Shown: positions 1 through 8,830 of the stretch, piece after piece
Layout: each line of letters opens with the position of its first letter
Position numbering within the stretch: the stretch's first letter is position 1
DNA from: Brassicibacter mesophilus
GTDB lineage: Bacteria > Bacillota > Clostridia > Tissierellales > Proteiniboraceae
Direction: 5' to 3'
DNA length: 64,000 nt
Assembly: GCF_050433385.1 (NCBI RefSeq)
Contig: NZ_JBNPXI010000002.1
Span: 310,001 to 374,000 of the forward strand
Made by a program: the position numbers and the translations under genes
Notes under the pieces: model-generated
Told to the model about the DNA's origin: nothing
What the model saw: the letters and a program-made list of their open reading frames with translations, nothing else
The model's database searches: none

Positions 1-1138
1 TCTTTTTTAAAACATCAGTTATTATAATAGAATCTGATATTTTATATAATGAGTTGTCTTCAATCTCTAATGATGTCACTTCGGTTTTATTCGCTACCAT
101 CTTTTCTACTATCTTAGCAGCTTCTGTAGCATTCATTTTCTCATACAATGCTACTAATTCATCAATCCGACTATTGTACTGATTTATATAGTTCATAGTT
201 TCAGCAATACTAGGAGTCATTGAATCATTTATACCTCTAAGTCTTTCCTGTTTCTCTATATTTGTAAATAACTCACTAATAAATTGTTCATCATCATTAT
301 TAACTAATATTTCTGAAGCTTTTCTTATACTCATATTCATATATATGATAGCAAGCTCTTCAATTTTATAAATATCTGTGTTACCTATTTCACCAAAAGC
401 TTTTATAGTATCTTTAGCTTCATATAGTTTTGCTAAACTTTTTAGTTCATTTTCTTTATCTTTTTTTTCAAATAATAGTATCTCTAAATCTCGTTTTTTA
501 ACATCATTTATGTTAGATAAAATCTTATTGTAATCATCAGTTCCCAAGAAATATAGTATTTCTACAGCAGGTTTTTCTTTCATTTTTTCAAATATACTTG
601 ATGTAGTTTTAATATTGTTGTTACTTAGCATTTTTTCGACTTCATTAATGGCAACTTGCAAATCCATTTTCTCAATTTGTTTAACTTCGTTAGCAAGTTT
701 AGAGCTCTGCTCATCTTGTATTTCTTCATATATAGTAAATAATAAATCTTTCCTCAATTCAATATTTCTTACTGACTTTATGATTTCAGATGTTTTACCA
801 GACGAAACAGAGTTCATACGTTTAACAACATTATTAAAAAGTTCCTCATCATTCTTCTTAATTATGTATAGCTTGTCAGATGCACTTTCTTTGTCAAGTG
901 TCAAATAATAATTAGCCAAAAAGAGCTCTTTATCTTCCTTCTCATTTTCAGTAGGATATTTATCAAAGTGCTCTCCTACTACCCCAGGAGCTTTTCTCAA
1001 GTGATCATTCATTGCTTTATTAAAATCATTGTTGCTAAAGTACAATATTAACAGTATTAATAGTGGTATACCTATAAACACCAGTCCAAAAACTAATATT
1101 GTTTTAAGTATTCGATTGTCTTTCTTTTCTTTATTCAT
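1..1138 (-). CDS. MotE/YlxF-like flagellar membrane protein, 3' end missing
   Basis: The frame is open from ATG at 1138 to the window edge, so about 379 residues are visible and the C-terminus is missing. It starts MNKEKKDNRILKTILVF and has one membrane segment at about residues 11-33, then a long charged, helical region. Short repeats of the type M-x-A-x-x-A-A-x-I-V-E-K-M near the visible end recall the MgtE-N/MotE fold. It lies directly downstream of fliJ, where Bacillus carries ylxF. MotE-family proteins act as chaperones or scaffolds for the flagellar motor at the inner membrane; that role is inferred from position and fold. The protein is longer than usual YlxF proteins. Confidence 0.6.
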   Translation of the reverse strand, partial: MNKEKKDNRILKTILVFGLVFIGIPLLILLILYFSNNDFNKAMNDHLRKAPGVVGEHFDKYPTENEKEDKELFLANYYLTLDKESASDKLYIIKKNDEELFNNVVKRMNSVSSGKTSEIIKSVRNIELRKDLLFTIYEEIQDEQSSKLANEVKQIEKMDLQVAINEVEKMLSNNNIKTTSSIFEKMKEKPAVEILYFLGTDDYNKILSNINDVKKRDLEILLFEKKDKENELKSLAKLYEAKDTIKAFGEIGNTDIYKIEELAIIYMNMSIRKASEILVNNDDEQFISELFTNIEKQERLRGINDSMTPSIAETMNYINQYNSRIDELVALYEKMNATEAAKIVEKMVANKTEVTSLEIEDNSLYKISDSIIITDVLKK

Positions 1139-1149
1139 ATTATTACCTC

Positions 1150-1587
1150 TCATTTTATACTGCTTCTATAGCTAACAAACTGATCCGTAATTTTTTCTTC
1201 TTCTTTTTTATTTAAATATTGATAATCATTGTAGTCTCTGTTTTTTAATTTTTGAAGCATCTTTTTTTCTTTAGTAGACTGAATTAAAACTTTCCTTGCA
1301 TTTTCTGTTATTTTTTGAGTCTTCTCTACTACTTTCTGCTGATTTACAATTCTCGAATTCATTGAGTTTAAATATATATTGTATGATTTCAAATCATTAA
1401 TTGAAATACTATCTACATTAATGTTTCTTTCATTTGTCAATCTTTTTCTTTCACTAATGTAATCTTCGAGAACAACTAATTCTTCATTAAGTTTTTTGTT
1501 CGCTTTGCTATATTCAGCTTTATTTAAGTCTTCTACTCGCTCCTTATAATCCAGCACTTTCTCTAACCTGAAAGTAAACTTTTCCAC
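1150..1587 (-). CDS. fliJ: FliJ, flagellar export chaperone
   Basis: About 145 residues, almost entirely charged coiled coil, beginning (GTG start) with F-x-F-R-L-E-K-V-L-D-Y-K, the typical FliJ N-terminus. I chose GTG at 1587 because GGAG lies 8 nt upstream; a TTG at 1605 is also in frame. FliJ links the FliI ATPase ring to the export gate FlhA and escorts export chaperones in the cytoplasm. It follows fliI with a short gap, as in other flagellar operons. Confidence 0.88.
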   Translation of the reverse strand: MEKFTFRLEKVLDYKERVEDLNKAEYSKANKKLNEELVVLEDYISERKRLTNERNINVDSISINDLKSYNIYLNSMNSRIVNQQKVVEKTQKITENARKVLIQSTKEKKMLQKLKNRDYNDYQYLNKKEEEKITDQFVSYRSSIK

Positions 1588-1606
1588 TATATCAACTCCA
1601 ATCAAA

Positions 1607-2935
1607 TCAGTTTATATCAGAAGCGTCTATTAGTTCGCTAATGAGATTTAGTGTCTCATCATAAGAGAATTTCTCTAAAACATCCTGTGTCAGAAAATCA
1701 TTTATTTTATCTATTGTTTCTATAGCTTTATCTATCTTCTTATTAGATCCCCTTTTATATGCTCCAATATTAATCAAATCCTCTGATTCCTTATATGTAG
1801 CAATAATATCTTTAATTTTATTTGATATAGTAACATGTTCTTTTGTGCATATGCTCTGCATCACTCTACTTATACTCTGAAGAACTTCAATTGCTGGATA
1901 GTGATTTTGACCTGCAAGTTTTCTAGATAAGACTATATGCCCATCTAATATACCTCTTACAGTATCAGCTATAGGTTCGTTCATATCGTCTCCATCTACT
2001 AAAACAGTATACAGCCCAGTAATACTTCCATTTGAAGATGTTCCAGCTCGTTCTAGCAGTCTAGGCATAACTGCAAAAACTGACGGTGTAAATCCTCGGG
2101 TTACAGGAGGCTCTCCAATAGCCAACCCTATTTCTCTTTGAGCCATAGCAAATCTTGTCAAAGAGTCCATAAGCATCATCACATTATTCCCTTTATCCCT
2201 GAAGTATTCAGCAATAGCTGTTGTAAGCAATGCACCTTTCATTCTGACTAAAGCAGGTTGATCAGAAGTTGCTACAACAACAACTGATTTTCTTAATCCT
2301 TCTTCTCTTAAGTCATTTTCAATAAATTCTCTTACCTCTCTTCCTCTTTCTCCGATTAATCCAATAACATTTACATCTGCTATTGCATTTCTTGCAATCA
2401 TTCCCATAAGAGTACTTTTACCAACTCCACTTCCAGCAAATATCCCTATTCTTTGTCCCTTGCCACAAGTAAGTAGTCCATCAATAGCTTTTACTCCTAA
2501 AGGCAATGGTTCAGAAATTTTCTGTCTTTCAAGTGGGTTTGGAGGCATATTGTAAACAGAATAAAATTTGTCTGATTTTATTGGACCCTTACCATCTATA
2601 GGATTCCCTAATCCGTCCAGTATTCTTCCAATCAGCTCATCTCCAACATTTACACGGAGTGCATGTCCACTAGCCACCACTCTGCTTCCTGGACCTATGC
2701 CTTCCATTTCACCTAATGGCATTAGTAATATCTTATCTTCCTTAAAACCTACCACTTCAGACAGTATAGGCTCATTTTTATTAAATGGATATATGCAGCA
2801 CACTTCACCTATACTTGACAAGGGACCTTTAGATTCGATTGTCAAGCCAGTAACTTTTGTTATTTCCCCACAGTATTTTATAAACTCTTTATTAATTAAG
2901 TTCTCTGAATATCTTTTTATATTTATTTCAAACAT
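1607..2935 (-). CDS. fliI: FliI, flagellar type III export ATPase
   Basis: 442 residues, the normal FliI length. Walker A GSGVGKST lies near residue 170 and the Walker B region is VMMLMDSLTRFAMAQREI; the T3SS-type P-loop ATPase core is complete. The hexameric ATPase energises unfolding and export of flagellar subunits. The frame also contains GTG at 2944 overlapping the fliH stop; ATG at 2935 has better spacing from the GGCGAG upstream. It sits between fliH and fliJ, its direct partners. Confidence 0.95.
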   Translation of the reverse strand: MFEINIKRYSENLINKEFIKYCGEITKVTGLTIESKGPLSSIGEVCCIYPFNKNEPILSEVVGFKEDKILLMPLGEMEGIGPGSRVVASGHALRVNVGDELIGRILDGLGNPIDGKGPIKSDKFYSVYNMPPNPLERQKISEPLPLGVKAIDGLLTCGKGQRIGIFAGSGVGKSTLMGMIARNAIADVNVIGLIGERGREVREFIENDLREEGLRKSVVVVATSDQPALVRMKGALLTTAIAEYFRDKGNNVMMLMDSLTRFAMAQREIGLAIGEPPVTRGFTPSVFAVMPRLLERAGTSSNGSITGLYTVLVDGDDMNEPIADTVRGILDGHIVLSRKLAGQNHYPAIEVLQSISRVMQSICTKEHVTISNKIKDIIATYKESEDLINIGAYKRGSNKKIDKAIETIDKINDFLTQDVLEKFSYDETLNLISELIDASDIN

Positions 2936-2940
2936 ATATA

Positions 2941-3669
2941 TCACTCGCCATTTAATAGATTTATAATAGTTTTTTTCATTTCACTAACTTGAACTTCAAT
3001 GCTTGCATCTACATTACCATTTGATGCTTCAATAATACAGCCACCTCTGGATAAGGAGCTATCTATTCTAACATCAATATCATCTATTAAATTTGCAGTT
3101 GTCAATATCCTCTGCTTTGATAATTCAACTATGTCATAATCTTCTTTAGAAACTCTAATCATGATGCTGTCCTTTATATTAAGACTATTTATCCCTTTAA
3201 GAATTATAGGTATTATAGCCTCCTTGTCATCATCAAGCTTTTGATTTAGTATTTTTTCGCATAAAGAAATTATTAGATGTATCACATCACCCTCTATGCT
3301 AGACAAAATGGCTTCTCTCTCATGTAAAAAATTCCTCTTTATTTCATTGGCTTCCAAAATCAGTTCATCAGAATCTTTTTTACCATCTTCAAACCCTTGC
3401 TGATAGCCTTGTTTGTAACCAGTTTCTTTGGCTTGTTCAATAATATTTTTAGTCTCTCCATAAGTTTCTTCTAAAATCTCATCAGACTTTTTTTTCGCTT
3501 CACTCAATATTGAATCAGCCTGTGTTTTTGCTTTGGTAATTATTTCTTCATATAATTTATTAGCTTCCTTGATTTTTTCTTCAACAATATCGTCTATAGT
3601 CTGATTAATGCATTCGGTATGTCCTGTAACAACATTTACAACTCGAGAAGATTTAATAACACTAGACAA
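2941..3669 (-). CDS. fliH: FliH, negative regulator of the export ATPase
   Basis: 242 residues with a TTG start preceded by GGAGGGG. The central part is rich in Glu, Lys and Ala heptads (coiled coil, about residues 30-110) and includes the glycine-containing stretch G-Y-K-Q-G-Y-Q-Q-G. The C-terminal domain (about 115-240) is the V-type ATPase peripheral-stalk-like fold. FliH dimers hold FliI and tether it to the C-ring. It overlaps the end of fliG by 8 nt and the start region of fliI, implying translational coupling. Confidence 0.9.
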   Translation of the reverse strand: MSSVIKSSRVVNVVTGHTECINQTIDDIVEEKIKEANKLYEEIITKAKTQADSILSEAKKKSDEILEETYGETKNIIEQAKETGYKQGYQQGFEDGKKDSDELILEANEIKRNFLHEREAILSSIEGDVIHLIISLCEKILNQKLDDDKEAIIPIILKGINSLNIKDSIMIRVSKEDYDIVELSKQRILTTANLIDDIDVRIDSSLSRGGCIIEASNGNVDASIEVQVSEMKKTIINLLNGE

Positions 3670-4669
3670 TTAAATCATCCCCTCCTCTTGGAGTAATTAT
3701 TTCTCCTTGTTCTTCAAGCTTTCTTATTACATTTACAATAGCTTGTTGAGCTTCTTCGATATCTTTCAGTCTTACAGGTCCCATAAATTCCATATCTTCT
3801 TTGATCATTTCTACTAATCGTTTAGACATATTTGCAAAGATAACTTCTTTAACTTCTTCACTAGCACCTTTTAATGCAATAGCCCATTGATTATTGTCAA
3901 TTTCCCTAACAAATCTTTGTATAGATCTGCTATCAAGTGAAGCAATATCATCAAATACAAACATTCTTTTTCGAATCTCTTCTGAAAGCTCTGCGTCTTG
4001 TACTTCCAACTCTTCCATAATATACTTTTCTGTTCCTCTGTCTACAGCATTTAATATTGAAACTATTGTCTGTACTCCACCAGCAGTAGTGTAATCCTGA
4101 GCAACCATAGTTGAAAATTTGCTTTCAATAACTCTTTCTATTTCTTTAATCACTTCTGGTGAAGTCCTATCCATAGTAGCTATCCTTTTAGTGACTTCTG
4201 TTTGCTTATCTGCAGGAAGTTTTGATAAAATCTGAGCTGATTGATTAGGACTTAAGTATGCTAGAATAAGTGCAATAGTCTGCGGATGTTCATTTTGAAT
4301 ATAGTTTAAAAGCTGGTTTGGATCAGCCTTTCTAACAAATTCAAAAGGTCTAACTTGCAATGATGCTGTTAGCTTATTAATAATATCTACAGCTTTCTGA
4401 GAACCTAAAGCCCTCTCAAGAACATCTTTAGCATAATTTATTCCACCCTCTGATATATACTCTTGTGCCAAGCAGAGTTGGTAAAAGCTTTCAAGAACAT
4501 TTTCTTTTTCCTCAGGTGAAACCTTCCTCATATTTGCAATTTCAAGTGTAAGCTCTTCTATTTCTTCTTCATTTAAGTGTTTAAATATTTCAGCAGACTT
4601 TTGTGGTCCTAAAGTTATCAGCAGTACTGCGGCTTTTTCTTTACCAGTCATAACTTGTTTCTTAGACAT
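3662..4669 (-). CDS. fliG: FliG, flagellar motor switch protein
   Basis: 335 residues, normal for FliG. N-terminal T-G-K-E-K-A-A-V-L-L-I-T-L-G-P, the middle domain E-H-P-Q-T-I-A-L-I-L-A-Y-L, and a C-terminal torque domain with charged residues (R-S-I-Q-R-F-V-R-E) are all present. FliG forms the top of the C-ring, binds FliF and meets the stator. An upstream in-frame start at 4690 exists, but ATG 4669 follows AGAGGTG at the right distance. The gene begins just after the fliF stop. Confidence 0.96.
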   Translation of the reverse strand: MSKKQVMTGKEKAAVLLITLGPQKSAEIFKHLNEEEIEELTLEIANMRKVSPEEKENVLESFYQLCLAQEYISEGGINYAKDVLERALGSQKAVDIINKLTASLQVRPFEFVRKADPNQLLNYIQNEHPQTIALILAYLSPNQSAQILSKLPADKQTEVTKRIATMDRTSPEVIKEIERVIESKFSTMVAQDYTTAGGVQTIVSILNAVDRGTEKYIMEELEVQDAELSEEIRKRMFVFDDIASLDSRSIQRFVREIDNNQWAIALKGASEEVKEVIFANMSKRLVEMIKEDMEFMGPVRLKDIEEAQQAIVNVIRKLEEQGEIITPRGGDDLIV

Positions 4670-4679
4670 AGCTTCACCT

Positions 4680-6221
4680 CTATTCTTCATTAAGCCAAGA
4701 TCTTAATAGCTGAGCGACTGAATCAGGTTTTTTGTCAACAAACTTATCAATTTGTTCTTTTACTTGTGATTTTTCTGTTTCAAAGTCAATTTCCTCTACA
4801 TCTGATATCTGACCAGCTTTCTGCTCAATTAATTCGTTTATATCATCTATATTGTTCTTTCTCTTATTTCTCAATAAAACGAATGAAGACGCTCCTAACA
4901 CAGCTAAACCAATTACTAAATATACCCACCATGGTGTTGTAGGATTATCAGTATTAGCCTCCTGCGAATCTTCCGAATTCATGTTATTATTAAACTTAGC
5001 CGTACTAACTTGTACCTGCTTAGTATCTAATCCTGTTGCAGCATATATAAGATTAGAAATTTCTTTTCTTTTATCATCAGTCATTTCACCATCAATAAGC
5101 GAATCTTCATTCACAAGAATTGCAACAGTAACTGAATCGATTTGTCCAGGTGCTTTTTTTATCTGCTTATTAATTTCATTCAACTCAAAATTAATAGTCT
5201 CACTAGCCTTGTCGTACTTAGAATTTTCTCCTTCCAATTGTGTATAATCTGTAACAGCATCTTGAACATTTGTGTCAGTACCCGGAACTCCTCCATTTAC
5301 ACCATTCACCATATGTTCCTCGATTTTCTCCATACTTCTCACTAGTCCCTCTTCTGCTCCATCAATCGGAGGATTAAATTGTACAATACTTGTTGTTTCG
5401 CTATCAAAATTCACTTTAACACTAGCTCTAACTACAACATTTCCATATCCAAATACATTCTCAAGAAAGGACTTTATACTTTCGTTAATCCTGATTTGTA
5501 AATTCTGTTGTATATTCAGCTGCTCTGTTAAGTCATACCCTTGTTGATCAGTTCCTGTATTGCTTAAAAGCTTTCCGTTATCATCAACAACAGAAACACT
5601 TTCAGGATTCATGCCAACTGCACTTGCAACTAAATTTTGAATACCTTGTACTTTACTTGCTGTCAATGGAACGCTTCTTGCTAATGTCACAAACACAGAA
5701 GCTGTTGTTTGCTCATTATCTTTGAGAACATAATCATTTGTTTCTGGAATTTTTAGATAAACTTTAGCATTTTCAACACCATCTATTTCAGAAATATTAC
5801 TAGCTAGTGTGTTTTCCAGAGCATATTTATTTCTCTGCTTTTTTTCATATTCTGTCATAGTCCAACTACTATCATTAAATGCATCTAAAAAACTGTAGCC
5901 TTCCTTCGGTAAGCCTTCGATAGCCATATCCATTCTTAATTTATCTCTCATATTACTCGGTACTAATATTGTGCTTCCATTATTGGCATCTTTCCATTTT
6001 ACATTATTTTCATCAAGCTTCTTTGTTATTAGTCCAGCGTCCTTTAAAGACAAATCACTGTATAAAACCTCATATTGAGTTCGTGTAGTAAAATATATTA
6101 TTGACGTCAAACTGACTACTATTAGAAAGCTACCTATACCCAGCATTATTTTTTTATTTCTGTTTAATCCTTGCCAAAAACCATTTAGCTGATTTTTCAT
6201 TTGCTCAATTGTTTCCCCCAC
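4680..6221 (-). CDS. fliF: FliF, flagellar MS-ring protein
   Basis: 513 residues with a GTG start (AGGTGATACG upstream). There are two membrane helices, at about residues 25-45 and 430-450, with the YscJ-type ring-building domains between them and an acidic C-terminal tail that binds FliG. FliF forms the MS ring, the base on which the export gate and C-ring assemble. It is followed directly by fliG. Confidence 0.96.
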   Translation of the reverse strand: MGETIEQMKNQLNGFWQGLNRNKKIMLGIGSFLIVVSLTSIIYFTTRTQYEVLYSDLSLKDAGLITKKLDENNVKWKDANNGSTILVPSNMRDKLRMDMAIEGLPKEGYSFLDAFNDSSWTMTEYEKKQRNKYALENTLASNISEIDGVENAKVYLKIPETNDYVLKDNEQTTASVFVTLARSVPLTASKVQGIQNLVASAVGMNPESVSVVDDNGKLLSNTGTDQQGYDLTEQLNIQQNLQIRINESIKSFLENVFGYGNVVVRASVKVNFDSETTSIVQFNPPIDGAEEGLVRSMEKIEEHMVNGVNGGVPGTDTNVQDAVTDYTQLEGENSKYDKASETINFELNEINKQIKKAPGQIDSVTVAILVNEDSLIDGEMTDDKRKEISNLIYAATGLDTKQVQVSTAKFNNNMNSEDSQEANTDNPTTPWWVYLVIGLAVLGASSFVLLRNKRKNNIDDINELIEQKAGQISDVEEIDFETEKSQVKEQIDKFVDKKPDSVAQLLRSWLNEE

Positions 6222-6251
6222 CGTATCACCTCATTTTCTACTTCAGCCATT

Positions 6252-6551
6252 TTAAACTTGCATCCTCATGACTTCTTTATATGCATCTACAATTTTATTT
6301 CTGACAGTCAGGGTTATTTGCATCGCTATTTTTGCCTTCTCAGCAGCAATAGGAACGTCATGAATATTTGTAATTTGATCAGTAGCTAACAACTTATCGT
6401 AGTTATCTGCTTCAATTTGCATATCATTTACTTTGTCTAATGCATTATATAACATACTGCTAAAAGAACTCTCTTTTATCTTATCGTTACTTTTCAGGTT
6501 GTTAGTAATTCCTAGATTTTTATCAATATTAGACAAATTGTTAATTTTCAT
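6252..6551 (-). CDS. fliE: FliE, hook-basal body adapter
   Basis: 99 residues ending in the FliE signature (A-M-Q-I-T-L-T-V-R-N-K, then Y-K-E-V-M-R-M-Q-V). FliE joins the MS ring to the proximal rod and is an early export substrate. Length and position between flgC and fliF are as expected. Confidence 0.94.
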   Translation of the reverse strand: MKINNLSNIDKNLGITNNLKSNDKIKESSFSSMLYNALDKVNDMQIEADNYDKLLATDQITNIHDVPIAAEKAKIAMQITLTVRNKIVDAYKEVMRMQV

Positions 6552-6564
6552 ATTCTACCTCCGT

Positions 6565-7005
6565 TTAGCGGCCAATTTCAAGAGCTTTCATTGCCATAGA
6601 TTTTGCTGAATTTATAGCTGTCATGTTTGCTTCATATGCTCTAGTAGCTGTAATCATATCAACCATTTCAGTAACGATATCAACATTCGGCATCATGACA
6701 TATCCATTATTATCTGCATCAGGATGACCTGGCTCGTATACTTTTTTGAAAGGTGTTTTATCTTCTACAATTGAACTAATCTTTACCCCTTGATTTTTGA
6801 AAGTGCCAGATGAATATTTCGATAAATATGTAGAAAAAGGTGTTCCTTCTTTCTCTTCAAATACTACCATTTGTCTTCTGTAGGGACTCCCAGTACTTGT
6901 CCTTGTAGTATTAGCATTGGCAATGTTTTTTGATATTATGTCCATCCTAGTCCTCTCAGCAGTTAACCCAGTTGCACTAACATTAATGGAATTAAAAATC
7001 CCCAT
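6565..7005 (-). CDS. flgC: FlgC, proximal rod protein
   Basis: 146 residues, start MGIFNSINVSATGL after GAAGGAGG. It has the N-terminal rod/hook signature (S-K-N-I-A-N-A-N-T) and the C-terminal flagellar basal-body rod domain (A-T-R-A-Y-E-A-N). The start is separated from the flgB stop by 1 nt, so the two are translationally linked. Confidence 0.96.
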   Translation of the reverse strand: MGIFNSINVSATGLTAERTRMDIISKNIANANTTRTSTGSPYRRQMVVFEEKEGTPFSTYLSKYSSGTFKNQGVKISSIVEDKTPFKKVYEPGHPDADNNGYVMMPNVDIVTEMVDMITATRAYEANMTAINSAKSMAMKALEIGR

Positions 7006-7006
7006 A

Positions 7007-7414
7007 CTACTTTCCTCCTTCATTTATAACGGTTTCAATTGTATTAAATTGTCTGGAAATTTGTTTAATTAATGAGTTATACATAATAGTATTTTTAGCT
7101 AAATCAGCTGTTTCCACATCAATGTTGACATTATTTCCATCTCTTCGTGTTTTACCACTCATATCTCTTCTGATAAATGGCTCGCTTCCATTTAAATAAC
7201 TATTTTTAGATATATGCTTGCCATGAGTTGTTGACAATGAAATCCCCTTATTTTCTATCTCATTCATAAGAACATTTTCAAAATCTACAACCATTTTTTT
7301 GTATCCAGGTGTATTAACGTTTGCAATATTGCTCGAAATTGCTTCCATACGATTCCATGAACCATCTAAAGCTCTTTTTAAAAAGTCAGTATTACCAAAA
7401 ACACTATTCAACAT
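7007..7414 (-). CDS. flgB: FlgB, proximal rod protein
   Basis: 135 residues with the rod signature I-S-S-N-I-A-N-V-N-T-P-G-Y-K. It is the first gene of the flagellar operon, with SD GAGGTGATT before ATG. Its position right after codY matches the start of the fla/che operon in Bacillus subtilis. The leader upstream is about 200 nt long and structured (separate entry). Confidence 0.96.
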   Translation of the reverse strand: MLNSVFGNTDFLKRALDGSWNRMEAISSNIANVNTPGYKKMVVDFENVLMNEIENKGISLSTTHGKHISKNSYLNGSEPFIRRDMSGKTRRDGNNVNIDVETADLAKNTIMYNSLIKQISRQFNTIETVINEGGK

Positions 7415-7614
7415 ATAATCACCTCATTATTCTTACATCTTAATAATATTAGCTATTTTCCATGTAATTTTTTTGTCTATCTATCTCACTCTATTATAAT
7501 ACTATTTATTTTTTTATAATTCTACTTTTTTTATCAAAATTCCTCCTGCCTACCTCGATTTTAGGCAAATATTATCGAATTTAGTCCAATAGAACTACTC
7601 CCTCCTAGTTCTAT
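7415..7614 (-). promoter_or_regulatory. Structured leader of the flagellar operon with GGA-bearing hairpins
   Basis: Between the predicted transcription start and flgB lie two hairpins. The first (7589-7614) has a 9-bp stem and an 8-nt loop reading GGAGGGAG on the transcribed strand. The second (7547-7567) has the stem TGCCTA/TAGGCA. Directly after it is an AGGAGGA that could initiate a 7-codon peptide at a TTG. GGA in hairpin loops is what CsrA binds, and in Bacillota CsrA works with flagellar genes; regulation by CsrA here is inference. Confidence 0.4.
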
Positions 7615-7620
7615 AGTATA

Positions 7621-7648
7621 CTTATAAGTTAATAAACGACTTCGTCAA
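7621..7648 (-). promoter_or_regulatory. Predicted sigma-A promoter of the flagellar operon
   Basis: TTGACG (7648-7643), 16-nt spacer, TATAAG (7626-7621). It overlaps the T-tract of the codY terminator, so flgB transcription would start around 7613, at the foot of the first leader hairpin. Confidence 0.5.
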
Positions 7649-7683
7649 AAAAAGAAACTGGTCAAAATATATCCACCAGTTTC
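7646..7683 (-). terminator. Intrinsic terminator after codY
   Basis: A 9-bp stem (GAAACTGGT / ACCAGTTTC) with a 12-nt loop, followed by a run of seven Ts on the minus strand. Confidence 0.9.
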
Positions 7684-7692
7684 TTTCTAAAC

Positions 7693-8475
7693 CTATTCTT
7701 TTAAAGCTTTTAACTCATCTATAAGTTTTTCATTCAATATCTTTATATGTGTACCTTTCATACCCAAAGATCTTGATTCAATTACTCCTGCACTTTCAAA
7801 CTTTCTAAGTGCATTGACTATTACAGATCTTGTTATCCCCACTCTATCGGCTATTTTACTAGCTACTAATAGCCCTTCACTTCCTTCTAACTCATTAAAA
7901 ATATGCTCTACGGCTTCAAGCTCTGAATAAGATAGAGTACCAATAGCCATTTGTACAACAGCTTTTTTCCTTGCTTCTTCTTCTATTTCTTCATTCTTAG
8001 ACCTCAAAATTTCCATGCCAACTATAGTCGCACTATATTCTACTAGAACTAAGTCATCTTGAGTAAATTCTCTTCCAAATCTAGCTAATACTAAAGTGCC
8101 TAGTCTATTTCCACCACTAACAATTGGTATCACCGTTGTTATTTTGTTAGGATAATCACATTTTGATATTTGATCGAATACACAATCTGATATTTCCTGA
8201 ATGTTCTCTCTTGTTTCGGTAATTTTTAAAAGCTCATCATTATAATCTTTTGGAAATCTCTTTTCTTCTACAATCTCACTTTGAAGTATTCCGCACTCAA
8301 ATCCTTCATGTAATGCAAATCCTAGCACTCTACCTTTTCTACTAGAAATATATACATTCGCCTCTAATATTTCACATAATATTTTACTTAATTCAGAAAA
8401 TGACACTGGTTGCGAGCCTGTATTCTGTAAGATTTTATTAAGTCTTCTTGTTTTTTGTAATAAGCTTTCGCTCAT
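7693..8475 (-). CDS. codY: CodY, GTP/branched-chain amino acid-sensing global regulator
   Basis: 260 residues. The N-terminal GAF domain (about 1-155) and the C-terminal winged helix (about 180-255), with the helix-turn-helix A-S-K-I-A-D-R-V-G-I-T-R-S-V-I-V-N-A, match CodY throughout. It represses stationary-phase and nutrient-uptake genes when GTP and isoleucine are plentiful. Start ATG follows AAAGGAGG. It sits between topA and flgB and lacks the usual xerC-hslV-hslU neighbours seen in Bacillus. Confidence 0.97.
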   Translation of the reverse strand: MSESLLQKTRRLNKILQNTGSQPVSFSELSKILCEILEANVYISSRKGRVLGFALHEGFECGILQSEIVEEKRFPKDYNDELLKITETRENIQEISDCVFDQISKCDYPNKITTVIPIVSGGNRLGTLVLARFGREFTQDDLVLVEYSATIVGMEILRSKNEEIEEEARKKAVVQMAIGTLSYSELEAVEHIFNELEGSEGLLVASKIADRVGITRSVIVNALRKFESAGVIESRSLGMKGTHIKILNEKLIDELKALKE

Positions 8476-8830
8476 AATAATCCTCCTTTATATAATGTAG
8501 TTTGAGCATTTTTTATTAGTGTCTTATTCTTAAGTTGTAATAAATATGCTTTTTGTCTATTTTGATATTTTTGTTACTCATCCATCATAAAGGCAATTTT
8601 TGCTATTTCAACAATAGCATCTTCATAAAATTGTATTTTTATTCCTTTATTGATCATTTCAGCTTGCATCATAATTATGTCTATTATTAAAACATAGTTA
8701 AACATTATAATAATAGTTGCAACAATTTCAATCATAAAACACTATACTATTCAATACAACAAACAAAAGAATACTATCACAATTTTCAATATAGTTCAAC
8801 ATTTATTTGTTAACATTACCGACACTAATC
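8476..8830 (-). other. 355-bp gap between topA and codY
   Basis: It holds a predicted codY promoter (8704-8731), then a leader of about 220 nt. Inside the leader an open frame of 32 codons (8672-8574, starting MMQAEMINKG) has coding-like composition but no ribosome binding site. I see no terminator for topA here. Confidence 0.35.
8704..8731 (-). promoter_or_regulatory. Predicted codY promoter
   Basis: TTGAAA (8731-8726), 16-nt spacer, TATAAT (8709-8704). The spacer contains the palindrome TTGCAA. Confidence 0.5.

Noticed and set aside
615..908. 97-codon plus frame
   Set aside because: Shadow of the MotE-like gene on the minus strand; no ribosome binding site.
8574..8672. 32-codon gene in the codY leader
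   Set aside because: Coding-like sequence but no ribosome binding site and no recognisable family; kept only as a note.
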